Shown piece by piece: positions 4,616 to 9,656 of a stretch of DNA of 9,656 nucleotides. The DNA is taken from contig JAHJSJ010000016.1 of assembly GCA_018830415.1 (NCBI GenBank), positions 1-9,656 on the forward strand, in the 5' to 3' direction. Position 1 is the stretch's first letter. The number at the start of each line of letters is the position of its first letter. A program made the translations under genes and the position numbers. The notes below the pieces were generated by a model. It worked only from the letters and a program-made list of their open reading frames with translations. It was not told where the DNA came from and did no database searches. This stretch comes from Alphaproteobacteria bacterium (GTDB taxonomy: Bacteria > Pseudomonadota > Alphaproteobacteria > Sphingomonadales > Sphingomonadaceae).

Positions 4616-5425
4616 ATGCACGCCCCCACCCGCTCTCCGATCCCGGTTGAAACCCTGCTGCTGGCCTATCGCAGCGGGATTTTCCCGATGGCTGACCACC
4701 GCGATGATGCCGAGGTGTTCTGGGTGGAGCCGCGCGAACGGGCGATCATCCCGCTGGACGGGCTGCGCCTGTCGAAATCCTTGCGCAAGGTGCTGCGCGC
4801 CGACCGCTTCACGGTAACGGTCGACCGCGCGTTCGAAGCGGTAATCCGCGCCTGCGCCGAGCCGCGCCCCGATCATCCCGAAACCTGGATCAGCGAACGC
4901 ATCGTGCAAAGCTATATCGCGCTGCACCGCGCGGGCCATGCCCATTCGGTCGAATGCTGGGCAGCGGGCGGCGATGGCACGCCGGAACTGGTCGGCGGGC
5001 TGTATGGGGTCAGCTTCGACCGAGTGTTCTGCGGGGAGAGTATGTTCAGCCGGGTGCCCGATGCCAGCAAGGTCGCGCTCGTATGGCTGGTGGCGATGCT
5101 GCGCACGGCGGGGTTTGCGCTGCTCGATTGCCAGTTCATGACCGACCATCTGCGATCAATGGGCGCGGTGGAACTGGCGCAGGCCGATTACCGGGTGCTG
5201 GTTGAACGTGCCAATGGCCAGCCACACGCCAGCCTTGGCATGGCGTGGCGCATGTTCAGCGAAAATTATGCACCGGGTTCCGGAGCGGGTTCCGGCGCTG
5301 GTGTCTCGGGTGCAGGCGTTGCCGTCGGGCGCGGCGCGGGCTTGGCCGCAGGCTCCTTGGCAGGCGCGGCAGAACCTTCCTCTCCCGGGAAAGCCATCGT
5401 GCAATCCTTAACCCAGACATCATAG
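4616..5425 (+). CDS. aat: Leucyl/phenylalanyl-tRNA--protein transferase
   Basis: Aat adds Leu or Phe from aminoacyl-tRNA to proteins with N-terminal Arg or Lys, marking them for ClpS/ClpAP degradation (N-end rule). Visible family blocks are YRSGIFPMA (residues 18-26), FWVEPRERAII (35-45; W-x-x-P-x-x-R in the family), VFCGESMFSR (137-146, usually FGESMFS) and LLDCQFMTDHLRSMGA (169-184). The core ends near residue 220, the normal length for alphaproteobacterial Aat. A further 49 residues form a Gly/Ala/Ser-rich tail (GSGAGSGAGVSGAGV...), which lies antisense to the end of the convergent DUF2155 gene. The tail is probably unconserved. The start at ATG 4616 is required by the YRSGIFPM block. It lacks a ribosome binding site and may be leaderless. 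Cytoplasmic. Confidence 0.94.
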   Translation: MHAPTRSPIPVETLLLAYRSGIFPMADHRDDAEVFWVEPRERAIIPLDGLRLSKSLRKVLRADRFTVTVDRAFEAVIRACAEPRPDHPETWISERIVQSYIALHRAGHAHSVECWAAGGDGTPELVGGLYGVSFDRVFCGESMFSRVPDASKVALVWLVAMLRTAGFALLDCQFMTDHLRSMGAVELAQADYRVLVERANGQPHASLGMAWRMFSENYAPGSGAGSGAGVSGAGVAVGRGAGLAAGSLAGAAEPSSPGKAIVQSLTQTS

Positions 5426-5874
5426 ATCGGGTGTTCGACCACGTTGAGGCTCGGCGATTCGCGGAACAGCCAGCCTGAGAAGATCCGGCGATGCTGCTGC
5501 GCCCCGCGTTCGCGAATATCGACCTGCACAAAAGCCCCGGTTTCCTGCGGCATTTCCCATGGCGCGGTGCGCTCACACGCCGACAGGCGGATGATCACCG
5601 GGCCGATTTCGCGGCTTTCACCGGGCCTGAGGCTGATGTCCTCAGAAACATTATTGCGTTTGTTGAGCAGGCCGATCACCGCGACGCGTTCTGCCATCGG
5701 GGTCGCGCCGTAATCATTGGCCGCAGCAACATCAGCCGCCGCCGGGTCAGTTGCCGCAGCAGGCGTTGCCTCGCCCAGTGCAACTTTTACCGTCTCAGGT
5801 TCAGACGCCCCTTCGCCGCACGCCGTCAGCACCAATGCGCAGGCGAGCGGCGCGGCAAGAATGGAAGCCCGCAC
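5266..5874 (-). CDS. DUF2155 domain lipoprotein
   Basis: This 202-residue protein starts at GTG 5874, with GAGG a few bases upstream and only 8 bases after the stop of the preceding NDUFA12-like gene. The N-terminus MRASILAAPLACALVLTACG is a lipoprotein signal with lipobox LTAC, so Cys19 would be lipidated. An Ala-rich linker leads to the domain: VAVIGLLNKRNN (about 65-76), IGPVIIRLSACE (90-101), FSGWLFRESPSLNVVEHPIYDVWVKDC with Cys158. C100 and C158 could form a disulfide. DUF2155 proteins are typical of alphaproteobacteria and have no established biochemical role. Some are annotated as cell-envelope proteins. Residues from about 165 are a Pro/Ala/Glu tail, and the last 160 bases overlap aat tail to tail. 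It is the last gene of the minus-strand cluster. Confidence 0.88.
   Translation of the reverse strand: MRASILAAPLACALVLTACGEGASEPETVKVALGEATPAAATDPAAADVAAANDYGATPMAERVAVIGLLNKRNNVSEDISLRPGESREIGPVIIRLSACERTAPWEMPQETGAFVQVDIRERGAQQHRRIFSGWLFRESPSLNVVEHPIYDVWVKDCTMAFPGEEGSAAPAKEPAAKPAPRPTATPAPETPAPEPAPEPGA
5275..5298. repeat. Tandem 12-bp repeat in the aat / DUF2155 overlap
   Basis: GGGTTCCGGAGC is followed directly by GGGTTCCGGCGC (11 of 12 identical). It encodes Gly-Ser-Gly-Ala repeats in Aat and Pro-Ala/Glu-Pro repeats on the other strand. This suggests the overlapping tails grew by slippage. Confidence 0.6.
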
Positions 5875-5882
5875 GGCGAGCC

Positions 5883-6314
5883 TCAGCTATCCGCGCTGCC
5901 GGGCGTCCAGGCTTCGTAATCGCCCATCGCGCGGACGCGCTGGCCGCCGCGTTGCAGCGCGCCTTTCGGGACATAGGCCTGCGCGGTGCCGGTGGCGTTG
6001 GGGGTGTAATCGACCTCCCACACTCGCGGCGGGGGCAGGTGGCTTTCGGGCACGTCATCATAGGTGCCGTGCAGCCAGCCGTGCCATTCCGCCGGAACGC
6101 GGCTGGCATCATTGGGGCCGGAATAGATCACCCAGCGTTTTTCGCGGCTGGTGTATGATCCGTCCGCCGGGCCGTTCGTTTTGGGGGGCGCGCGGTAATA
6201 TTTGTTGCCTGCGCCATCGGTGCCGACATGCTCGCTGTCAGTGCGGCTTGCCCAAAGGTGGGTGCCAAGCGTTGCGCCGTCCCACCAGGTGAAGATTTTT
6301 GCGAGGATTCCCAT
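5883..6314 (-). CDS. NDUFA12 family NADH:ubiquinone oxidoreductase accessory subunit
   Basis: This 143-residue protein starts MGILAKIFTWWDGATLGTHL. The family signature is clear: an LGT..LWA..TDSEHVGTDGAGNKYY block (about 16-40), then KRWVIYSG (59-66) and VPAEWHGWLHGTYDDVP (73-89). It resembles the mitochondrial complex I subunit NDUFA12 (B17.2), present in alphaproteobacteria as a peripheral-arm accessory subunit. The start at ATG 6314 is chosen because homology begins there. The frame is open for another 56 codons, but those run through the hairpin array and have no family match. No good ribosome binding site precedes 6314. The gene sits between DUF192 and DUF2155 genes and far from any nuo operon in this window, as is usual for this subunit. 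Confidence 0.92.
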   Translation of the reverse strand: MGILAKIFTWWDGATLGTHLWASRTDSEHVGTDGAGNKYYRAPPKTNGPADGSYTSREKRWVIYSGPNDASRVPAEWHGWLHGTYDDVPESHLPPPRVWEVDYTPNATGTAQAYVPKGALQRGGQRVRAMGDYEAWTPGSADS

Positions 6315-6380
6315 AAGGCGAGCGCGTAGCGGAATAGCAAGCGTGCGCCAATACGGATTGTCGTTTTCAGACGCCCAAAA

Positions 6381-6474
6381 CGGCGGCGCAGCCGCCGCAA
6401 GCCCGACCGGGCGCCCGCAGCGACGCGACCCGCAGGTCGCATGAGCGAGGATTTCGCAGCCCGGATGGGCTGCG
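6381..6474. repeat. Array of four short GC-rich hairpins (REP-like intergenic element)
   Basis: In 94 bases there are CGGCGGC-gca-GCCGCCG (6381-6397, 7-bp stem), GCCC-gacc-GGGC (6401-6412), GCGACC-cgca-GGTCGC (6425-6440, 6-bp stem) and CGCAGCCC-ggat-GGGCTGCG (6455-6474, perfect 8-bp stem). They fill the 164-base gap between the DUF192 stop and the NDUFA12 start. The last hairpin follows the DUF192 stop by only 4 bases on the minus strand and could act as a transcript end or 3' stabiliser, although no U tract follows. A chain of palindromes of this type suggests a repetitive extragenic palindrome family. No second copy is in the window. Confidence 0.6.
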
Positions 6475-6478
6475 GAAC

Positions 6479-7006
6479 TCAAGGAGCCTCCCAGATCACC
6501 CGATCCCCCGGCACGATCCCCAGTTCCGCCGCGCGGCCCGCGCGCAGTTCCAGCACCGCAATCGCAAAGCCCGAAGACGTCACCGAATCGAGCGAATAGG
6601 GCACGGTGTTGGCGGCGATATTGCTGATCCGGCCATCGGCGCCGACAAAGATGATATCGAGCGAAAGCGGCGTGTTCTTCATCCAGAAACTGCGCGGTTC
6701 GGGCGCGGCTGAGGGAAACAGCATCCCTTCATCATCGCCCAGCGCGGTGCGGAACATCAGCCCCTTGGCCTGCGCCTGCGGGCTGACGGCGAGTTCAACC
6801 TTGAACGGCAGGCGCTTGTCGCCGCGCTCCACCACCAGATCGATCACCTCCAGCCCCGATACCGGGTGGCGGGCAACCTCTGCGCTGACTGCAGCTGCGG
6901 ATGCTTGCGCCCGCGCGGTTGCGCCTTCGCCCGGCGAACACGCCGCCAACGCCGCGCCCGACATCGCCAATGTCGCCATTCCTGCTGCCAGCCATTGCTT
7001 TACCAC
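6479..7006 (-). CDS. DUF192 domain protein, probable lipoprotein
   Basis: This protein has 175 residues from GTG 7006. That start overlaps the recX stop by seven bases (GTGGTAA) and gives a clean export signal, VVKQWLAAGMATLAMSGAAL, followed by lipobox LAAC (Cys23). The 14-codon-longer start adds an Arg-rich segment that spoils the signal. The domain shows LPFKVELAVSPQAQAKGLMFR (about 66-86), RSFWMKNTPLSLDIIF (105-120), IAANTVPYSLD and a closing VLELRAGRAAELGIVPGD. This is the standard DUF192 order with its conserved W-M-x-N-T motif. The biochemical role of the family is unknown. It is usually exported in alphaproteobacteria. Coupled translation with recX is likely. Confidence 0.88.
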   Translation of the reverse strand: MVKQWLAAGMATLAMSGAALAACSPGEGATARAQASAAAVSAEVARHPVSGLEVIDLVVERGDKRLPFKVELAVSPQAQAKGLMFRTALGDDEGMLFPSAAPEPRSFWMKNTPLSLDIIFVGADGRISNIAANTVPYSLDSVTSSGFAIAVLELRAGRAAELGIVPGDRVIWEAP

Positions 7007-7665
7007 GATCCGTCCGCCTGTTCTTCGTCGGCTGCTTCGTCCAGCCATTGTTCGATATCTCCGACGCTGTTCGCGCCGAGAATGTATTTCACGTGGTCAT
7101 AGTCGTGGCCTGCGCGCAGCATTGCTGCAACGGCTTTTTCATGCGCCTTGCGCCGTGCCAGCGGATCATCGCCTGCCGCGCCCGTTACGCCCCACGGGCC
7201 AAGCCGCTTTTTCTGTGCCATCAGTGCAGCGGCGCGGCGGCTGGCGGCCTCGCCCGGTGCGTGGGATTGGCGAATCACCCCATCCACACCGGCCGCCCAC
7301 AAGGTCTGTTCGATCCGCCGTCCGCCGTAACCGCGCGCGCCCAGATCGCGTGCGCGCATCCGGGCATAGGCATCATCATCGACATAGCCGAGTTCGACCA
7401 GCCGGGCGACGAGCGCGGGAATATCAATCTGCGCGCTTCGCCCATCGGCATCCTCAGCCACCCCGCGCTCCTTCAATTTGCGCGCGAGGTATCCTTCCAG
7501 CCGCGCCCCGGTGGTGGCGAATCGGGCGGCGTAATGCAGCGCCAGATCGCGCAAGGCACGTTCGTCCAGCGGCGGCTTTGGCCGCTTCCTTTCCGGGTAT
7601 TTCCGCCCGGAATCCTCCCCGGTATCACGACCGAGCGATGACGAATTCGCTTTACGTGAAACCAT
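7000..7665 (-). CDS. recX: Regulatory protein RecX
   Basis: RecX binds RecA filaments and limits their extension. This 221-residue protein has a basic disordered N-terminus (about 1-32), then the three-helix repeats: LALHYAARFATTGARLEGYLARKLKERG (about 41-68), LVELGYVDDDAYARMRARDLGARGYGGRRIEQTL (about 89-122, the most typical RecX block), and a C-terminal repeat RKAHEKAVAAMLRAGHDYDHVKYIL. It is longer than E. coli RecX (166) through the N-terminal tail and a linker near residues 150-168. The start is ATG 7665, with AAGGCG shortly upstream. No recA lies nearby and I see no SOS (LexA) box in the upstream region. It is the first gene of the minus-strand cluster recX-DUF192-NDUFA12-DUF2155. Confidence 0.88.
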   Translation of the reverse strand: MVSRKANSSSLGRDTGEDSGRKYPERKRPKPPLDERALRDLALHYAARFATTGARLEGYLARKLKERGVAEDADGRSAQIDIPALVARLVELGYVDDDAYARMRARDLGARGYGGRRIEQTLWAAGVDGVIRQSHAPGEAASRRAAALMAQKKRLGPWGVTGAAGDDPLARRKAHEKAVAAMLRAGHDYDHVKYILGANSVGDIEQWLDEAADEEQADGSW

Positions 7666-7696
7666 TTCGCCTTATTCGTGCCACCTTCCAGATTAA

Positions 7697-7804
7697 ATGC
7701 GAGAGCATTGGAGCGAGCCTGACTATGACTGGCTCAACGGGGTTACGCTAGAGCGCGAGCGGGAGAACGCCATGAAAAGCGCCGCAACTTACGGGTATCG
7801 CTAA
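7697..7804 (+). CDS. Possible 35-residue leader ORF before the acyl-AMP ligase
   Basis: ATG 7697 to TAA 7802-7804 encodes MREHWSEPDYDWLNGVTLER and 15 further residues ending ATYGYR. It ends 5 bases before the ligase ATG. The ligase itself has only a weak AAG-type ribosome binding site, so coupling through this ORF is conceivable. The composition (acidic/aromatic, no stop until next to the ligase) is protein-like, but the ORF has no clear ribosome binding site and I recognise no family. It may be chance. I see no other feature in 7666-7809. Confidence 0.3.
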   Translation: MREHWSEPDYDWLNGVTLERERENAMKSAATYGYR

Positions 7805-7809
7805 GAAAT

Positions 7810-9543
7810 ATGACCGACGCCGTATTAACGCCGACGCCGAACGATTGCGACCTGCCGCGAATCCGTGCGCAGTTTGCAACCTTCAATGATGCGATCAACT
7901 ATGCCGCACAAACCCGCAAGGGGCTTAATTTTCACGATATGCGCGGCGAATTGGATCGCGTTTACCCCTATGCCGAAATGCGCAAAGATGCGCTGGTAAT
8001 GGCGCGCCGCCTGATCGCGGCGGGGATTGGCAAGCAGGATCGGGTCGCCTTGATCGCTGAAACCGGGGCAGATTTTGCCGCGCTGTTCTGCGCCTGCATC
8101 TATGCCGGAGCATGGCCGGTGCCGTTGCCGCTGCCGACCACCTTTGGCGGCAAGGAAAGCTATATCGATCAGCTCGCGATCCAGCTGCAAAGCGCGGATC
8201 CCAAGATCCTGCTCTATCCCGAAGAAATCGGTGAAATGGCCGCTGCTGCTGCTGCGCGGCAGGGCTGCGAATCGACCAGCTGGCAGGATTTCAGTCAGCG
8301 TCCAGCGCCCGATTGCACGCTGCCCGAAGCCAGCCCGGACGATATCTGCTACCTGCAATACTCTTCCGGCTCGACCCGGTTCCCGACCGGGGTGGCGGTG
8401 ACTCACCGCGCATTGCTGCACAATCTGTATGGCCATGCCGAGATGATGAATCTGGGCGGGAACGACCGCTGCGTCAGCTGGCTGCCGTGGTATCACGACA
8501 TGGGGCTGGTGGGGTGTTTCCTGTCGCTGATCGCCAATCAGGTTTCGGCCGATTACCTCAAACCCGATGCCTTTGCCCGCCGTCCACTGGCGTGGCTCGA
8601 CATGATCAGCCGCAATCCGGGCAACACCTTGTCCTATTCGCCGACCTTCGGTTACGACATTTGCGCCCGCCGCATATCCAGCCAGTCGAACGTCGCGGAA
8701 CGGTTTGACCTGTCGCGCTGGCGCGTGGCGGGCAATGGCGCTGACATGATCCGCCCGGATGTGATGCAAAGCTTCGTCAACGCCTTCGCCGGCGCTGGTT
8801 TCAAGGCTTCGGCCTTCACCCCGTCCTATGGCTTGGCCGAAGCCGTGCTGGCGGTAACGGTCATGCCCCCGGGCGAAGGCATCCGCGTCGAATTGGTCGA
8901 AGAAGAACGCCTGTCGGGCACCCCGCGCGATATTTCGCGTCCGGCCCGCTATCGCGCGATCGTCAATTGCGGCAAACCGCTGCCCGACATGGAAGTGGCA
9001 ATCCGGGGTGAGGACGGCCATAGCCGCAGCGATCACCAGATCGGCAAGGTGTGGTGCCGCGGCCCAAGCGTGATGCATTCCTATTTCCGCAATGAAGAAG
9101 CGACTGCGGATTGTCTGGTCGACGGTTGGCTGGACACCGGGGACATGGGCTACACCGCCAATGGTTATCTGTTCATCGTCGGCCGGGCGAAGGACATGAT
9201 CATCATCAACGGCAAGAACCACTGGCCGCAGGATATCGAATGGGCGGTCGAACAACTGCCCGGCTTCAACCACGGTGACATTGCCGCGTTCTCGATCGAG
9301 ATGGAAAACGGTGAGGAAGCCCCTGCCGTGTTGGTGCACTGCCGGGTGGCTGATCCGATCGAACGGATCAGACTGCGCGAACAGATCGCCGACAAGGTGC
9401 GTTCGGTGACAGGGATGAGCTGCATCGTCGAACTCGTTCCGCCGCGCACCCTGCCACGCACCAGCTCAGGCAAACTGAGCCGCGCCAAGGCGAAAAAGCT
9501 CTATCTCGCGGGCGAAATCGTCCCGATTCAGCTCGCGGCTTAG
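7810..9543 (+). CDS. Fatty acyl-AMP ligase (adenylate-forming enzyme)
   Basis: This 577-residue protein has the full adenylate-forming set: the P-loop-like YSSGSTRFPTG (184-194), WLPWYHDMGLVG (224-235), LSYSPTFGYDICARR (274-288, typical of fatty acyl-AMP ligases), SYGLAEA (339-345), WLDTGDMG (440-447, ATP ribose Asp445), the hinge GRAKDMIIINGKNHWPQDIE (458-477) and the C-terminal catalytic Lys555 in RTSSGK. The Y-S-S-G-S-T-R-x-P-x-G form and the D-I-C-A-R-R block favour an acyl-AMP ligase that loads an acyl carrier protein over an acyl-CoA ligase. In sphingolipid-making alphaproteobacteria a related acyl-ACP synthetase works with serine palmitoyltransferase and its ACP, but neither partner is in this window. 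The start ATG 7810 is the only sensible one, and its ribosome binding site is weak. Cytoplasmic. Confidence 0.9.
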   Translation: MTDAVLTPTPNDCDLPRIRAQFATFNDAINYAAQTRKGLNFHDMRGELDRVYPYAEMRKDALVMARRLIAAGIGKQDRVALIAETGADFAALFCACIYAGAWPVPLPLPTTFGGKESYIDQLAIQLQSADPKILLYPEEIGEMAAAAAARQGCESTSWQDFSQRPAPDCTLPEASPDDICYLQYSSGSTRFPTGVAVTHRALLHNLYGHAEMMNLGGNDRCVSWLPWYHDMGLVGCFLSLIANQVSADYLKPDAFARRPLAWLDMISRNPGNTLSYSPTFGYDICARRISSQSNVAERFDLSRWRVAGNGADMIRPDVMQSFVNAFAGAGFKASAFTPSYGLAEAVLAVTVMPPGEGIRVELVEEERLSGTPRDISRPARYRAIVNCGKPLPDMEVAIRGEDGHSRSDHQIGKVWCRGPSVMHSYFRNEEATADCLVDGWLDTGDMGYTANGYLFIVGRAKDMIIINGKNHWPQDIEWAVEQLPGFNHGDIAAFSIEMENGEEAPAVLVHCRVADPIERIRLREQIADKVRSVTGMSCIVELVPPRTLPRTSSGKLSRAKAKKLYLAGEIVPIQLAA

Positions 9544-9544
9544 G

Positions 9545-9655
9545 TTACTCAGCCTCCTCAGCCCAACTGGCCTTCAATGGGCCTGATGCGGAGCGCAGCC
9601 GGACTTGCACGCCATTTTCGCGCAAGCCCTTGGCGGCCTGTTCGCCCTGATCGGC
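9545..9655 (-). CDS. Unrecognised protein, C-terminal end only (5' part beyond window)
   Basis: On the minus strand a frame open to the window edge ends with TAA at 9547-9545. It gives 36 residues, DQGEQAAKGLRENGVQVRLR followed by SASGPLKASWAEEAE. Third positions are GC-rich and the sequence looks like a genuine helix-then-strand C-terminus. The stop lies one base from the acyl-AMP ligase stop, so the two genes converge. Too little is present to name a family. Confidence 0.6.
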   Translation of the reverse strand, partial: ADQGEQAAKGLRENGVQVRLRSASGPLKASWAEEAE

Positions 9656-9656
9656 A

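Noticed and set aside
6315..6482. N-terminal extension of the NDUFA12-like protein by 56 residues
   Set aside because: The extension is encoded by the hairpin array, has no family match, and the typical NDUFA12 N-terminus starts at ATG 6314.
6606..7751. 381-codon plus-strand ORF opposite DUF192 and recX
   Set aside because: The Arg/Pro-rich composition and complete overlap with two recognised genes mark it as a shadow frame.
7825..9339. 504-codon minus-strand ORF
   Set aside because: It is the antisense shadow of the acyl-AMP ligase and has no recognisable protein features.
1..9656. CRISPR array, insertion sequence or integrase gene
   Set aside because: No regularly spaced repeats, transposase or recombinase motifs were found on either strand.

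Overview
The window reads as a high-GC alphaproteobacterial chromosome, most likely from order Sphingomonadales (Erythrobacter/Porphyrobacter-like). This is inferred from the gene set and order (recX, DUF192, NDUFA12-family complex I protein, DUF2155, aat; nnrS followed by nnrU) and from codon style. It is not based on a database match. Most of the window is ordinary core metabolism. The accessory part is about 1.5 kb in the middle (roughly 2945-4459).

Layout. (1) 1-1485: molybdenum cofactor genes. The C-terminus of moaA is followed by a translationally coupled moaB on the plus strand, and a convergent mobA lies on the minus strand. Between moaB and mobA is a short stretch whose coding signal switches frame, probably a decayed small gene. 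(2) 1486-2838: a divergent regulatory region with a duplicated 14-bp motif, then nnrS, a multi-pass membrane protein of the nitric-oxide/denitrification-associated NnrS family. (3) 2842-4459: nnrU starts directly after nnrS but breaks off after about 36 codons. It is joined out of frame to the C-terminal specificity domain of a Type ISP restriction-modification enzyme. This is followed by an intact overlapping 92-codon gene, an unrecognised 114-codon ORF and a foldback-rich spacer that ends at the 3' end of a tRNA-Trp gene. It looks like the eroded remains of a tRNA-linked defence island.

(4) 4460-7665: tRNA-Trp(CCA) on the minus strand, then aat (plus), convergent with a minus-strand cluster transcribed recX -> DUF192 lipoprotein -> NDUFA12-like -> DUF2155 lipoprotein. 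aat and the DUF2155 gene overlap tail to tail by 160 bases, and both proteins have low-complexity tails there. An array of four short hairpins separates the DUF192 and NDUFA12 genes. (5) 7666-9656: a possible 35-codon leader ORF, a complete fatty acyl-AMP ligase of the adenylate-forming superfamily, and the C-terminal end of an unrecognised minus-strand gene at the window edge.

How the genes work together. MoaA, MoaB and MobA act in successive steps of molybdopterin and Mo-bis-MGD synthesis, which serves molybdoenzymes such as nitrate reductases. NnrS is linked to nitric oxide tolerance, so the left third has a possible nitrogen-oxide theme. I found no complete novel system. The most informative signal is the nnrU / Type ISP deletion scar next to tRNA-Trp and the two small genes that survive in it.
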